Under the pieces are notes generated by a model that saw only the letters and a list, made by a program, of their open reading frames with translations, ran no database searches and was not told the origin of the DNA. A stretch of DNA of 64,000 bases from an uncultured Verrucomicrobiota bacterium (GTDB taxonomy: Bacteria; Verrucomicrobiota; Verrucomicrobiia; Limisphaerales; UBA9464), in contig CAIXUG010000089.1 of the NCBI GenBank assembly GCA_903922605.1, forward strand, positions 1 through 64,000. Reading direction: 5' to 3'. Positions 8,028-19,848 of the stretch are shown piece after piece. The first letter of the stretch is position 1; each line of letters begins with the position of its first letter. Both the position numbers and the translations under genes were made by a program.

Positions 8028-9182
8028 CTAAGAGCCCGCCGGCGTCAAATGCGCCGGTTCCTCCAAAATAGCTAGCAACGCCTGCGCACAGTAAACCCGA
8101 TCGCGTTTGGCGCTTCCCACCTGCTGGAGAATGCCGAGCTGGACGAGCCGTTCGATGGCGCGCTGCGACGTGGTGAAGGCGACCCCGAGTTTTTCGGCCC
8201 CCGCCTTGGCGGTGATGAATGGATTGGCCGCCAGCAGTTCGACCAGGCGCGCAGGGAGTTTCGAAGATTCCCCGGCCACCAACCGCTGCCATTCCGCGAG
8301 CTTGCCGTTGATCCTTCCGGACCGGTTCAGGGCGTCTTCCGACATGCGCGCGATGCCCAGCAGAAAATATTCGAGCCACTCCGTCCATTCGCCCCGTTCG
8401 CTCACCCCCCGCAGTGATTCGTAGTAATCCCGCCGCGACGCCTCGAAAAACGCGGACAGGTAGAGCAGCGGCGTGGGCAGGATTTTGCGTTCGATCAGGA
8501 ACAGGGTGATGAGCAGGCGGCCGACGCGGCCGTTGCCATCCAGAAACGGATGGATGGCTTCAAACTGGTAATGCGCGAGCGCGATGGTGACGAGCGGCGG
8601 CAGGTCGGAGGCGTGCAGAAATTTTTCCCATTCGGCCAGGCAGGGCTCCACCTCGTCGGGGGGCGGCGGAACGAAGGAAGCCGTGGCCGGGGTGCAGCCC
8701 GGACGGCCAATCCAGTTCTGGATCTTGCGGAACTCGCCCCGGGTCGCGTGGTGGCCACGCGCACCGGCCATCAGCTTTTCGTGCAGTTCCCGGATGACGC
8801 GGACGCAGAGAGGAAGCTCCTTGAGCAGTTCGATCCCGTGTTCCAGGGCGACCACGTAGTTGCCCACTTCGCGCAGATCGTCCGGGCTGCGCTCTACGGC
8901 GATGCCCGCCTCGGCGGCCAGCAATTCGCCAAGTGTGGCCTGGGTGCCCTCGATCATGCTGGAAAGAACCGCCTCCCGCCGGGTGAATGGCCGCAGCAGC
9001 ACATGCGGATTGGGCAATCGCGCGCCTTCCCAGGCAAGCTGACCAATCAAGCGGTCGGCATCGGACAACAGTCGGAGCAGGCGGGGTGTCCAATCGAGCC
9101 GGGGTGGCAACGGTGCCGGCACGAAGGCGGAGAACGCGCCTTGCGAGACCCTCCGTCCGGGAACATTGATCTTTTTGGCCAT
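8028..9182 (-). CDS. Fic family protein with N-terminal inhibitory motif, 384 aa
   Basis: Probable protein AMP-transferase (transfers AMP from ATP to hydroxyl side chains). The Fic core HPFLDGNGRVGR is complete, with catalytic His and the phosphate-binding GNGR. An inhibitory helix motif of class II Fic proteins, (S/T)xxxE(G/N), is present at about residues 74-79 (SSMIEG), so activity should be self-restrained by Glu78. The Fic_N region precedes the core; the C-terminal about 80 residues (AGAEKLGVAFTTSQRAIERLVQLGIL) look like a winged helix, suggesting DNA binding and autoregulation. An inverted repeat lies directly before the start. The full length and architecture match chromosomal Fic regulators rather than short FicT toxins. 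Confidence 0.88.
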   Translation of the reverse strand: MAKKINVPGRRVSQGAFSAFVPAPLPPRLDWTPRLLRLLSDADRLIGQLAWEGARLPNPHVLLRPFTRREAVLSSMIEGTQATLGELLAAEAGIAVERSPDDLREVGNYVVALEHGIELLKELPLCVRVIRELHEKLMAGARGHHATRGEFRKIQNWIGRPGCTPATASFVPPPPDEVEPCLAEWEKFLHASDLPPLVTIALAHYQFEAIHPFLDGNGRVGRLLITLFLIERKILPTPLLYLSAFFEASRRDYYESLRGVSERGEWTEWLEYFLLGIARMSEDALNRSGRINGKLAEWQRLVAGESSKLPARLVELLAANPFITAKAGAEKLGVAFTTSQRAIERLVQLGILQQVGSAKRDRVYCAQALLAILEEPAHLTPAGS

Positions 9183-9187
9183 TTTTT

Positions 9188-9204
9188 ACTATTCGGGCGA
9201 TAGT
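9188..9204. promoter_or_regulatory. Inverted repeat in front of the Fic gene
   Basis: ACTAT at 9188-9192 and ATAGT at 9200-9204 flank a GC-rich 7-bp centre, ending 5 bp from the Fic start codon on the minus strand; a further ACTAT half-site follows at about 9215. Position fits an operator for autoregulation by the winged-helix tail of the Fic protein. Site seen, role inferred. Confidence 0.35.
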
Positions 9205-9465
9205 AGCTCTGAACACTATTAGCGCAATTTGAATAAATAGCTAACAGCCAGGCTCGCTATTAGCACCCGCTGCCGCTGTGCCAGCCTGCCACGCCATCTG
9301 TGCCAGACGGCGCATTCCTGTCACAGCCAGAAGCCTGCAAGTGGCAAGACGCACAAACCCGATGTCGCGCGATTGCTCAGCAATTCCGCATGATTCAGCG
9401 AATGTAGGCTTCGTCGGCCATCCGGCATCCAGCTTGCAGAGGGGGCAGGCACTACTTTCGATTTT

Positions 9466-11403
9466 ATGGCTAAAGTTCTCGGCATTGATCTTGGCACTAC
9501 CAACTCCTGTTTCGCGGTCATGGAAGGCGGCGAACCCCTCGTTCTGGAAAACTCCGAGGGCAAGCGCACGACTCCGTCCGTCGTCGCCTTCACCAAGGGC
9601 GGCGAGCGGCTGGTCGGTGAGGCGGCCAAGCGCCAGGCCGTCACCAATTCGCGCAACACCGTCTATTCGGTGAAGCGCTTCATGGGCCGCAAGTTCGACG
9701 AAGTCCAGGAAGAGATCAAACGTGTGCCCTACAAGGTGGTGCGCGCCAGCAATGGCGACGCCCACATCGAGGTCGAGGTCGACGGCAAGCCCAAGGCTTT
9801 CAGCCCGCAGGAAATCTCCGCGATGATCCTCGCGAAGCTCAAGGCCGACGCCGAGACCCGCCTCGGGGAGACGGTCACGCAGGCCGTCATCACGGTTCCT
9901 GCTTACTTTAACGACACCCAGCGCCAGGCCACTAAGGACGCGGGCAAAATCGCCGGTCTCGAGGTGCTCCGCATCATCAACGAGCCCACCGCCGCCTCGC
10001 TCGCCTACGGTCTCGACAAGAAGAAGGACGAGAAGATCGCGGTGTACGACCTCGGTGGCGGCACTTTCGACATCTCCGTGCTGGAAATCGGCGACGGCGT
10101 GTTCGAGGTCAAAGCCACCAACGGTGACACCCACCTCGGCGGCGATGACTGGGACAACACCCTGATGGACTGGGTGCTCAACGAATTTCAGCGCGACGCC
10201 GGCATCGACCTGCGCAAGCAGCCCGACGCCCTCCAGCGCATCAAGGAAGAGGCCGAGAAGGCGAAGATCGCCCTCTCGAGCTCACAGAGCTACGACATCA
10301 GCCTGCCCTTCATCACGGCGGACGCGAGCGGCCCGAAGCACATCCAGAAGACGCTCACCCGCGCCAAGCTGGAGCAGCTCTGCGACAGCCTGTTCGAGCG
10401 CACGATCACGCCGACCAAGGCGTGCCTCAAGGACGCCGGCCTGAGCACCGATAAAATCGACGAACTCGTGCTCGTCGGCGGCATGACCCGCATGCCCCGC
10501 GTCGTCGAAACCGCGCGCACGCTCGTCAACAAGACCCCGCACCAGGGCGTCAATCCGGACGAGGTCGTCGCGATCGGCGCGGCCATCCAGGGCGGCGTGC
10601 TCAAGGGCGAGGTCAAGGACGTGCTCCTGCTCGACGTGACCCCGCTGTCTCTCGGCATCGAGACGCTCGGCAACGTCACCACCAAGCTCATCGAGCGCAA
10701 TACGACCATTCCATCGCGGAAATCGGAAATTTTCTCCACGGCCAGCGACAGCCAGCCGGGCGTGGAAATCCACGTGCTGCAGGGCGAGCGCCAGTTTGCC
10801 CGCGACAACAAGTCGCTCGGCAAGTTCCAGCTCACCGACCTGCCACCCGCCCCGCGCGGTGTGCCGCAGATCGAGGTCACCTTTGACATCGATGCGAACG
10901 GCATCCTGAACGTCAGCGCCAAGGATCTCGGCACCGGCAAGGAGCAGAAGATCGTCATCACCGCCTCGGGCGGCCTGTCCAAGGACGAGGTCGAGAAGAT
11001 GCGGAAGGATGCCGAGGCCCATGCCGACGAGGACAAGGCCCGCCGCGAGGAGGTCGAACTCCGCAACGAGGCCGACAACACGGTGTACCGCAGCGAGAAG
11101 CTGGTGAAGGACAACGGCGACAAGCTCGGGGCCTCCAAGGCCGCGATCGAGACCGCCATTGCCGCCACCAAGGACGCGCTGAAGGGCAGCGACATGGCCG
11201 CGCTCAAGAGCAGCCTGGAAAAGCTGAACGAGACCGTCCAGGGCGCCAGCGCCGAGCTCTACAAGGCCGCGCAGGAACAGGCCGCCAAGGCCAAGGACGG
11301 CGCCGCCGGCCCCACCCCCGGTGCCGAACAGGCCAAGGCCGACGACAAGAAGGGCGACGGCCCGATCATCGACGCCGAGGTTGTGGACGAGAAGAAAGCC
11401 TGA
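9466..11403 (+). CDS. dnaK: Chaperone protein DnaK (Hsp70), 645 aa
   Basis: ATP-dependent cytoplasmic chaperone. It starts with the canonical [15 protein letters not shown]; the nucleotide-binding domain shows the phosphate-2 motif [16 protein letters not shown] and the adenosine motif [11 protein letters not shown]; the linker [16 protein letters not shown] is intact, followed by the peptide-binding beta domain and a helical lid. The C-terminus ends [16 protein letters not shown], close to the usual EEVD-like conserved bacterial tail. Length is normal. It is followed after 75 bp by groES, with neither grpE nor dnaJ nearby, which differs from the common hrcA-grpE-dnaK-dnaJ order. I see no perfect CIRCE operator in the 280 bp before it. 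Confidence 0.98.
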   Translation: MAKVLGIDLGTTNSCFAVMEGGEPLVLENSEGKRTTPSVVAFTKGGERLVGEAAKRQAVTNSRNTVYSVKRFMGRKFDEVQEEIKRVPYKVVRASNGDAHIEVEVDGKPKAFSPQEISAMILAKLKADAETRLGETVTQAVITVPAYFNDTQRQATKDAGKIAGLEVLRIINEPTAASLAYGLDKKKDEKIAVYDLGGGTFDISVLEIGDGVFEVKATNGDTHLGGDDWDNTLMDWVLNEFQRDAGIDLRKQPDALQRIKEEAEKAKIALSSSQSYDISLPFITADASGPKHIQKTLTRAKLEQLCDSLFERTITPTKACLKDAGLSTDKIDELVLVGGMTRMPRVVETARTLVNKTPHQGVNPDEVVAIGAAIQGGVLKGEVKDVLLLDVTPLSLGIETLGNVTTKLIERNTTIPSRKSEIFSTASDSQPGVEIHVLQGERQFARDNKSLGKFQLTDLPPAPRGVPQIEVTFDIDANGILNVSAKDLGTGKEQKIVITASGGLSKDEVEKMRKDAEAHADEDKARREEVELRNEADNTVYRSEKLVKDNGDKLGASKAAIETAIAATKDALKGSDMAALKSSLEKLNETVQGASAELYKAAQEQAAKAKDGAAGPTPGAEQAKADDKKGDGPIIDAEVVDEKKA

Positions 11404-11479
11404 CACTTTGCCCGGCCGCAGGTACGGCGGGCTTTGATTACACATCAAAAAACAGCAGAACACACAGAGACAAAACACT

Positions 11480-11773
11480 ATGGCACTCAATGTGAAACCT
11501 CTCGGCGACCGCGTCCTCGTGGAGCTCGTCGAAGAGAAGGAAACCAAAAAGGGCGGCATCATCATCCCCGATTCCGCCAAGGAAAAGCCGACCGAAGGCC
11601 TCGTGAAGGCGCTCGGTACCGGCAAGACGGATGACGACGGCAAGAAGGTCGCCTTCGAGGTCAAGGTCGGCGACCGCGTGCTTGTCTCCAAGTATGGCGG
11701 CACCGACATCAAGATCGATGGCAACGAATACAAGATCTTCAACTCCGACGACCTGATCGCGATCGTCGGCTGA
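11480..11773 (+). CDS. groES: Co-chaperonin GroES, 97 aa
   Basis: Forms the heptameric lid of the GroEL folding chamber. Canonical features: [10 protein letters not shown] near the start, the mobile loop [18 protein letters not shown], and the conserved [12 protein letters not shown]. Length is typical. It lies 76 bp after dnaK and 41 bp before groEL in the same direction, so the three are probably one heat-shock transcription unit ending at the terminator 13488-13522. No strong Shine-Dalgarno precedes it (ACAAAACACT), as is usual in this window. Confidence 0.98.
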   Translation: MALNVKPLGDRVLVELVEEKETKKGGIIIPDSAKEKPTEGLVKALGTGKTDDDGKKVAFEVKVGDRVLVSKYGGTDIKIDGNEYKIFNSDDLIAIVG

Positions 11774-11814
11774 TCCCACCCACCACTCTCAAATTTTAAT
11801 CATCCACTAAGACT

Positions 11815-13452
<1,638 letters not shown>

Positions 13453-13487
13453 TTCAGTCCCGGTTCGGAGGAACCAACACACAAAGC

Positions 13488-13522
13488 AAAGGCGGCGTTG
13501 CGCGAGCAACGCCGCCTTTTTT
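13488..13522 (+). terminator. Rho-independent terminator after groEL
   Basis: Fourteen-base perfect stem: AAAGGCGGCGTTGC at 13488-13501, loop GCGA, then GCAACGCCGCCTTT followed by a T-run at 13517-13522. It ends the chaperone block. Confidence 0.92.
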
Positions 13523-13632
13523 GCTGCCCTGCCCGAAATCCCTTTAGGATTTCCGGAGCTTCAAAAGTCGGACGTCCACCTTCGTGCCGGCAAGCCGCCG
13601 TTTAACGAATGCTTGGTCGAAAATACGACCCA

Positions 13633-14268
13633 TCAATTAACAAGGAAAGATTCGCGAATCCGAAAATCCGAGACAATGCCCGCCGGAGTCACGACTACAT
13701 CAAGCATGTCAGGAAATTGTTCCGAGCCATCTTTTTTGCGAACCAGCCAGTTGAGAATACGTTGGCCAGCCGCATCGGTGTGCTCATGAACCGGATCGCC
13801 GAACCGCCGTATCAAGGTGTCGCGTGACGTACTGTTGATGACGATGAACTTCAATTGCTCGGGCTGAAGTCCAGGACCCAGCTTTTTGTGGATGGGAACA
13901 ACAGTGAAACCAGTATCCGACATCATGGAACGATGCTCCTCGACCCGCCCGTCCCGATCGTAGAGAACGCAAATGATACGCTGTCGCAAATGCCGCCTAG
14001 AATCTGACCCGGCGGCTTCAGGAGGGACGACATTGCCAGGCGGTGCATCAGTTGGCAGATCAGACTGAAAGGTCGTGTAGGTAGCCTCCGATTTGCCATC
14101 GGCGCGGACGTCCTTGCGACGGGGCAGACCCAGCATCCGCTCGACGTCCTGTTCGGTCGAAACCCCATCTTGGATTTCAGCGATGACCGGCTTGTCCGGT
14201 TTGCGTTCCGGGGAAGCACAGCCGGCAAGGCCTAAAATCAGAGCCAGAAAGACGACCAGTCTTTGCAT
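13633..14268 (-). CDS. Lipoprotein with two SmpA/BamE-like motifs, 211 aa
   Basis: Lipid-anchored envelope protein of unknown function. The start at 14268 gives [17 protein letters not shown], a type II signal peptide with lipobox LAGC. Two segments have the helix-loop pattern of SmpA/OmlA domains: [19 protein letters not shown] near residue 40 and [18 protein letters not shown] near residue 150, suggesting an internally duplicated scaffold. It is divergently transcribed from carA across about 155 bp and convergent with groEL. No partner gene indicates which complex it belongs to. Confidence 0.7.
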   Translation of the reverse strand: MQRLVVFLALILGLAGCASPERKPDKPVIAEIQDGVSTEQDVERMLGLPRRKDVRADGKSEATYTTFQSDLPTDAPPGNVVPPEAAGSDSRRHLRQRIICVLYDRDGRVEEHRSMMSDTGFTVVPIHKKLGPGLQPEQLKFIVINSTSRDTLIRRFGDPVHEHTDAAGQRILNWLVRKKDGSEQFPDMLDVVVTPAGIVSDFRIRESFLVN

Positions 14269-14423
14269 TGGGAGAGAAAACAAACGATCACTCCGGCGAG
14301 CAAGGCCCCTCTCAGCAAAATGCGTTACCCGGGCAATCCGGCATGAGAAACTGTTGCGTCGCCGACGCGCACCCGCACACTCCCCGCGCGCCGCAGGGTC
14401 AGCTCCCTTCGCGGCCCATCACG

Positions 14424-15587
14424 ATGACGGCAATTCTCGCGCTCGAAGACGGTACAGTGTTCTCCGGCCAGGCCTTTGGCGCCCGCGCCACGGCGACCGC
14501 TGAGGTGTGTTTCAACACCTCCATGACCGGCTATCAGGAAATCCTCACCGACCCGTCCTACAAGGGGCAGATCGTGACGATGACCTATCCATTGATCGGC
14601 AACTATGGCGTGAACGAGCAGGATGTCGAATCCTGGGCCCCGCACGTCGCGGGCTTCGTCATCCGCGAGCTTTCCCCCGTGGTCAGCAACTGGCGCGCGG
14701 ACTCCTCGCTCGCCGAGTATCTGACCAAATACGGCATCCCCGGCATCCAGGGCATCGACACCCGCGCGCTGACCAAAAAGCTCCGTGTCACGGGCGCGCT
14801 CGCGGGTTGTCTTTCCACCGAAGGCCTCACCGCCGAGGAGGCAGTCGCCCGGGCCAAGGCCTGGGGCGGCATGGCCGGCCGCGACTATGTGACCGAGGTC
14901 ACGCACAAGGAGGCGTTCCTGTGGGATGCGAAGGACGAGCAATCCGCCTCGTTCGGCCTCACCCAGAGCCATCGCAGCGCCAGCGACCCGCGCCAGGTGC
15001 GCCAGCCGCTGCCGCCGGCCGACATCCCGATCGTCGCGTACGACTTCGGCCTGAAGTACAACATCCTCCGCCGGCTCCGGCAGAAGGGCTTCAAGGTCCA
15101 GGTCGTGCCTGCGCACACTTCCGCTGCCGAGGCCCTGAAGTACAAGCCGGCCGGCATCTTCCTCTCGAACGGTCCCGGCGATCCCGCCGCGTTGGGCGGC
15201 ATCGTCCGCGAGGTGAAGACCATCGTGGACACCGGAATCCCGGTCTTCGGCATCTGCCTCGGTCACCAGCTCCTCGGGCAGGCCTTTGGCGGCAGGACCT
15301 TCAAGCTCAAGTTCGGCCACCGGGGCGGCAACCAGCCGGTGAAGGATTTCGAGACGGGGCGCGTGGAAATCACGTCGCAGAACCATGGCTTTGCCGTGGA
15401 TGCCCACTCCCTGCCCAGCGACGTCTCGGTCAACCGCGTGAACCTGAACGACCAGACGGTCGAGGGGTTGCGGCACAAGACGAAGCCGGTTTTTTGCGTC
15501 CAGTACCACCCCGAAGCGTCACCCGGACCGCACGATTCGACGCCGCTGTTTGATGAGTTCCGCACACTGATTTTACAGCGTGGTTGA
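14424..15587 (+). CDS. carA: Carbamoyl-phosphate synthase small (glutaminase) subunit, 387 aa
   Basis: Supplies ammonia from glutamine to CarB for arginine and pyrimidine synthesis. The N-terminal CPSase domain has the diagnostic [16 protein letters not shown]; the class I glutamine amidotransferase domain has the nucleophile region [25 protein letters not shown], and the catalytic pair in [10 protein letters not shown]. The start at 14424 is chosen because [13 protein letters not shown] is the conserved beginning; the upstream open frame is not conserved-looking. An insertion-like low-complexity segment (about residues 185-205, [17 protein letters not shown]) sits between the domains. carB is not in the window. 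Confidence 0.96.
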   Translation: MTAILALEDGTVFSGQAFGARATATAEVCFNTSMTGYQEILTDPSYKGQIVTMTYPLIGNYGVNEQDVESWAPHVAGFVIRELSPVVSNWRADSSLAEYLTKYGIPGIQGIDTRALTKKLRVTGALAGCLSTEGLTAEEAVARAKAWGGMAGRDYVTEVTHKEAFLWDAKDEQSASFGLTQSHRSASDPRQVRQPLPPADIPIVAYDFGLKYNILRRLRQKGFKVQVVPAHTSAAEALKYKPAGIFLSNGPGDPAALGGIVREVKTIVDTGIPVFGICLGHQLLGQAFGGRTFKLKFGHRGGNQPVKDFETGRVEITSQNHGFAVDAHSLPSDVSVNRVNLNDQTVEGLRHKTKPVFCVQYHPEASPGPHDSTPLFDEFRTLILQRG

Positions 15588-15651
15588 CAATTGTTTCGGG
15601 GAAACCGTTTGACGGGTTGTCACTGCGGGAGATAAACACTCACACCGACCT

Positions 15652-16155
15652 ATGCCTAAGCTGGTAGTTCTGACCGTTGGTTTTAACGACCGCTCTCTCG
15701 AAGTAAAACCCGAGAAGACGACGGTCGGGCGCGTGGAGGACAACCAGTTCCAGCTGGTGGAGCCCAGTGTCTCCAGCCACCACTGCGAAATCTGGGCGAA
15801 AGGTGATGACATCATCATCAAGGATCTCGGCTCGACCAACGGCTCCTACGTCAACGAGAAGCAGCTCGAAGCCAACAAGGAAGGCACCCTGCGTCCCGGC
15901 CAGGTGCTCCGCCTCGGCCAGATCGAGCTCCGCTACGAGACCGGCAAGAAGCAGACCGACCAGCCGCGCCAGACCGTCAAGATCCCCGCCGGTGGCACCG
16001 GCCAGACGCTGGTGATGTCGAAGAACTCGGCCTTCACCAAGAAGGACAACAAGACCAACAAGATCTTCCTGATTGTTGGAGGCGTGCTGGTGGTGGCCAT
16101 CATCATCCTGCTCGTCATCGCCCTGACCAAGGTCAGCGGCGGCCCCGGGCAGTGA
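15652..16155 (+). CDS. FHA-domain membrane protein, 167 aa
   Basis: Phosphothreonine-peptide-binding protein anchored in the inner membrane. Residues 1-100 form a forkhead-associated domain with the signature GR (in VGRVEDN), SxxH (VSSHHCEI) and DLGSTNGSYVN. After a linker, one hydrophobic helix lies at about 139-162 (IFLIVGGVLVVAIIILLVIAL), followed by a short tail. It presumably reads Ser/Thr-kinase phosphorylation; an atypical kinase gene is at 46694 but not adjacent. It follows carA by 64 bp, perhaps with its own promoter. Confidence 0.9.
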   Translation: MPKLVVLTVGFNDRSLEVKPEKTTVGRVEDNQFQLVEPSVSSHHCEIWAKGDDIIIKDLGSTNGSYVNEKQLEANKEGTLRPGQVLRLGQIELRYETGKKQTDQPRQTVKIPAGGTGQTLVMSKNSAFTKKDNKTNKIFLIVGGVLVVAIIILLVIALTKVSGGPGQ

Positions 16156-16164
16156 GCCCCGGAT

Positions 16165-16188
16165 GGAGCGCCGGTCTCCGACCCGGCG
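16165..16188. repeat. Copy 1 of the GGAGCGCCGGTCTCCGACCC dispersed repeat
   Basis: The 24-base word beginning GGAGCGCCGGTCTCC and ending GACCCGGCG recurs exactly at 37698 and, inverted, at 37830-37853. Here it stands 10 bp after the FHA gene stop. A REP-like single arm. Confidence 0.8.
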
Positions 16189-16326
16189 TGTCTGCACGTG
16201 TCGAAGGCACGAAGGAAACTGGTCTGCTCACGCGAACCGCGCCGGATCGGTGATCGGCACTCAGTAGTTATCGCCGTTTTTTCGCCGGCTTTTCTTCCTG
16301 AGTTGCGGTGTTAGCGTCGCGTCGCC

Positions 16327-19302
16327 GTGTCGCTACCCCTACTCAGATTCTACACCTTCGCGACGGCCGCGCTCGCCCTGCCTCTGTGGTTGGCGGCCAG
16401 CCCGCCGAATCGCGCCGACTTCCAGCTCGACCCCCGGCTGGAAATCAAACTCTGGGCCGCCGAACCGCTCGTGGTCGATCCGGTCTCGATCTGTTTCGAC
16501 GCCGACGGCCGGGCCTACGTGGCCGAATGCCGCGACTATCCCCTCGGCGTCGGGCCGGATGGCAAGGTCGGCAGCACCGTGCGCCTGCTGGTGGATACCG
16601 ACGGCGACGGCCACGCGGACAAATCCACCGTCTTCGCCCATGACCTGAGCTTCGTCACCAGCGTCACCCCGTGGCGCGACGGCGTGCTCGTAATGGCCCC
16701 GCCCGACCTGCTGTTTCTTCAGGACACCAACCACGATGGTGTGGCCGACGTGCGCGAGGTGGTGCTAACCGGCTTCACGCGGGGCGTGTCGGACAGCCTG
16801 GCCAACGGGCTGCGCCTGTCGATGGACGGGCGCATCCACGGGGCAAACGGCGGCAACGGCGGCAAGCTCTCCTCGCCCAAGCGGCCTGGAGTTGAAACCG
16901 AGCTGGGCGAGAATGATTTCGCGGTCAATCCCGACACCGGCGAAGTGGAACTCACCGCCCACACCGGCGGCGGCTTCGGGCTCGTGTTTGATGATTTCGG
17001 GCACGCCTTCACGACCTACAACATCAATCACCTCCAGCACTACTTCATCCCGCGCCGCTACGCGGACAGGTTCCCCGGCTTTCCGCCGGTGGAGATCACG
17101 GGCTCGATCTCGGACCACGAGGAGATGAGCCGCATCTTCCCCATTTCGGTCGCGCAGACGCGGCCGAACCATCCTGAGCAGGCCGGCCACTTCAGCGCGG
17201 CCGGTGGCATGGGCCGGATCGCCTCGCCCTACTTCCCCGAGGACCTGCAGGGCTCCGTGCTCGTCTGCGACGTGGTCGGCAATCTCGTCCACCGCGACGT
17301 CATCACGCCGGATGGCCCGGTCTTTATGGCCTCCCGCGCCACGAACGAGCTGGACCGCGAATTCATCTCCGGCCGCGATCCCGCCTTTCGCCCGGTGGGG
17401 CTGGAAACCGGCCCGGACGGCGCGCTCTACCTGCTCGACATGCAGCGCGACGTGATCGAGCACCCCGACTACATCCCGGACAAGGTCAAGGCCAAGCTCG
17501 ACCTGCGCGCCGGGGCCGACCGGGGACGCATCTGGCGCATCACGCCGAAGGGCGGTCTGGCCCGCGCCACGCCGGCCCTGTCCAAGGCGCCCGACAGCGC
17601 GCTCGTGGAGCACCTGAACAATCCGATCCGCTGGTGGCGGCTCACCGCGCAACGGCTGCTCATGGAGCGCGGAGCCACCGGGGCAATCCCGCAAATCCGC
17701 CGCTTCTCCCGGGAAAGCGCCGATCCGCCCAGCCGCGTCCAGGCGCTTTGGACTCTGCGCGGACTCGGCGCCCTCAACGAGGGTGACGTGGCGAATGCCC
17801 TGCACGACGCCAGCCCGGGCGTGCGCGAGAACGCGCTCATCCTCGCCGAGCAGTTCCCGCCCGCCGAATCCCTGCAGGGTCCCGTGCTGGCGCTGGCCCA
17901 GGACGCTTCGCCCCGCGTGCGCTTCCAGTGCGCCCTGACCCTGGGCCGGCTAGATTCTGCCGCCGCCAACGAGGCCCTCCTCACCGTCTTCGCGGAGGAC
18001 GCCAGCTTCCGCTGGAGCCGGCTGGCCGTGATCGCCTCCCTTCGTCCCAACAACACGCGCTTCCTGCTCAGCCGGCTGCTCCAGCTGGACCGTTTCCGCT
18101 TTGCGGCGATCGACAGCCCGGCGGTTGCCTTGGCGGATCTGGCCGAACTCGTCGGGGCCCGCGGCGCGATCATGCCCGAAGACGTGTCGTGGCTGGCGCT
18201 GAAAATGGACAGCCAGCTCAACCGCCGTTCCCGTATGGCCCTCCTCAATGGCCTGATGACCGGTCTGACCCGCTCCGGCGCCAAACCCAAGCTGTCGTCC
18301 CTGGCGGAACGCCATCTGAGCCGCCTCACCCTCGGCGTGGATGCGGAGGAACTGCGCGCGGTCTGGCTGGTCACCCGCTGGTTTGGCCTGCCCGAAAGCG
18401 AGGCGCAACGCCGCGCACTCGCCACCGCCATGAAGACTTCGGCGGAAACGGCCGGCCCGCTTCCCGAACGGATTGCCGCCATTCATCTGCTCGGATTGGG
18501 TTCCGTCACGACGGTAACCAATGCCCTCGTCAGCCTGCTCGACAGCCTCCAGCCGGTGGAAATCCAGACCGCCGCGCTGGCCACCCTTTCCGGCTTCAAG
18601 GATGCCGAGATCGGCAGCCAGTTGGTGACATGCTGGCGGACCGTTTCCCCGACGCTCCGGGCTCCCCTGCTCGCCACGGTGCTGGATCGCCGGGCATTTC
18701 ACGAACCACTCGTGGCCGCACTGGAAGGCGGGCGCATTTCAGTCGGTGAGCTCAACCTCGACCTGGAACAGCGCCGCCGCCTGCTCCGCGAAAGCACACC
18801 GGAAATCCAGGCCCGGGCCGCCAAGTTTTTTGGCGACGAGGAATACAGCAACCGCAAAGCCGTCGTGGCCGAGTGGCTGCCCAAGCTGCCCGCTACCGGT
18901 GACGCGGCCCGCGGCCGGAAGATTTTTGAGGAAACCTGCTCGCGCTGCCACTGGGCGGGCGGCTTCGGCCACAAGGTCGGGCCGGAGCTCAGCGGCGTGG
19001 CCCACCGCAGCGTCGAGGATATCGTCTCCAACATCCTGGACCCCAACATGGCCATCAATCCCGGCTTCGTTGCCTACATCGCCGAGACCAAGGATGGCGA
19101 AAGCCAGACGGGCCTGCTCACGGCGGAGAGCACCGAAAGCATCACCCTGCTGCAGGCCATGGAGGTCAAAGTCGTCATCCCCCGCAGCCAGATCGTCAAG
19201 CTGGGCTCCAGCGGCCAGTCGCTCATGCCGGAAGGGCTGGAGGCGGGCAAAACTCCGCAGGACCTGCGGGATCTCGTGGCTTTCTTGCAGGAATCCAAGT
19301 GA
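16327..19302 (+). CDS. PVC-type membrane-bound dehydrogenase / HEAT-repeat / c-type cytochrome, 991 aa
   Basis: A giant periplasmic redox protein typical of Planctomycetes and Verrucomicrobia. The start is GTG with a signal peptide (residues 1-25, LPLWLAASPP). Residues about 30-400 form a beta-propeller of the soluble glucose dehydrogenase-like kind (DADGRAYVAECRDYP, DTDGDGHAD, LETGPDGALYLLDM). Residues about 415-840 are alpha-helical HEAT-like repeats. The C-terminal cytochrome domain has one haem site CSRCH (near residue 879) with a plausible Met ligand in DPNMAINPGF. The substrate is unknown; such proteins are suspected sugar or alcohol dehydrogenases. It is a single-gene unit between repeats. 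Confidence 0.9.
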   Translation: MSLPLLRFYTFATAALALPLWLAASPPNRADFQLDPRLEIKLWAAEPLVVDPVSICFDADGRAYVAECRDYPLGVGPDGKVGSTVRLLVDTDGDGHADKSTVFAHDLSFVTSVTPWRDGVLVMAPPDLLFLQDTNHDGVADVREVVLTGFTRGVSDSLANGLRLSMDGRIHGANGGNGGKLSSPKRPGVETELGENDFAVNPDTGEVELTAHTGGGFGLVFDDFGHAFTTYNINHLQHYFIPRRYADRFPGFPPVEITGSISDHEEMSRIFPISVAQTRPNHPEQAGHFSAAGGMGRIASPYFPEDLQGSVLVCDVVGNLVHRDVITPDGPVFMASRATNELDREFISGRDPAFRPVGLETGPDGALYLLDMQRDVIEHPDYIPDKVKAKLDLRAGADRGRIWRITPKGGLARATPALSKAPDSALVEHLNNPIRWWRLTAQRLLMERGATGAIPQIRRFSRESADPPSRVQALWTLRGLGALNEGDVANALHDASPGVRENALILAEQFPPAESLQGPVLALAQDASPRVRFQCALTLGRLDSAAANEALLTVFAEDASFRWSRLAVIASLRPNNTRFLLSRLLQLDRFRFAAIDSPAVALADLAELVGARGAIMPEDVSWLALKMDSQLNRRSRMALLNGLMTGLTRSGAKPKLSSLAERHLSRLTLGVDAEELRAVWLVTRWFGLPESEAQRRALATAMKTSAETAGPLPERIAAIHLLGLGSVTTVTNALVSLLDSLQPVEIQTAALATLSGFKDAEIGSQLVTCWRTVSPTLRAPLLATVLDRRAFHEPLVAALEGGRISVGELNLDLEQRRRLLRESTPEIQARAAKFFGDEEYSNRKAVVAEWLPKLPATGDAARGRKIFEETCSRCHWAGGFGHKVGPELSGVAHRSVEDIVSNILDPNMAINPGFVAYIAETKDGESQTGLLTAESTESITLLQAMEVKVVIPRSQIVKLGSSGQSLMPEGLEAGKTPQDLRDLVAFLQESK

Positions 19303-19371
19303 CCGACTGCAAGCCTATGAACCCTGATTTGAAATTGTTTCTCCTTCCCCCCCGGCCCAGAAGGAAATGTT

Positions 19372-19654
19372 GTGTTCGGCTCGGCCAAGATTGTTGGCGA
19401 TGAGACTGTGGAGAATGTCTCGATTTACGGCGACCCAAATGGGCTCCGCTGGCTGGCCAAGGTCCTCCTGGCCATCGCCGACATTGATCAGCGCCAGATC
19501 CCTGACGACAACCTTCCCCCCGCAAGAAGGCTTCCACACGCACCTGTGTCCGGGAACAGACTGCCACCTGGAGTCGAAGGAGATGATTATTGGCCGGCTC
19601 GACGCCAAGTCGGACGGCTCCACCTCCTGGTTTTTGACTGGGGACGCCCGCTGA
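19372..19654 (+). pseudogene. Frameshifted Imm32-like immunity protein gene
   Basis: From the GTG at 19372 (preceded by AGAAGGAA at about the right spacing) the frame reads VENVSIYGDPNGLRWLAKVL then LAIADIDQRQIPDDNLPP. At the run of six C at 19516-19521 it must shift: removing one C continues as QEGFHTHLCPG, TDCHLESKEMIIGRLDAK to a stop at 19652-19654. The joined product of about 93 residues fits the Imm32 pattern (DPxGLxxLAxxL, then HxHL, then GRLDAK), a family of immunity proteins for polymorphic toxins. No toxin lies nearby. It could be a true pseudogene, a sequencing error in a homopolymer, or phase variation. Nothing else is seen in 19303-19848. Confidence 0.5.
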
Positions 19655-19848
19655 TGCCAGATGCTCCTATCTGAGCGGACTTCACCGCAAATCAGCCGCT
19701 TCCGCAGGCGCGAAACCATGCTTCCCGGCCCCGGCAAGTCCTTGGAGCCAAACGGGACTGCGATGGCCCGGCCATCTTTCCGCCGCCTTTCTGCGAGCCC
19801 GCCGTTGACAAACCTCCTGCGCATCCGCATTTTCCGCGCGCTTTCGAT

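Noticed and set aside
7966-8388. Long N-terminal extension of the dehydrogenase frame to 8388
   Set aside because: The Rossmann start MNERIAFVGLG is at 7965; the upstream part overlaps the Fic gene in another frame and is Arg/Gly-rich shadow sequence.
9241-10134. 297-codon minus-strand frame over the start of dnaK
   Set aside because: Antisense shadow of dnaK; no motifs and the sense frame is unmistakable.
15584-15625. TTGACA word at the end of carA as a promoter for the FHA gene
   Set aside because: No acceptable -10 element at 16-18 bp spacing, so not listed as a feature.
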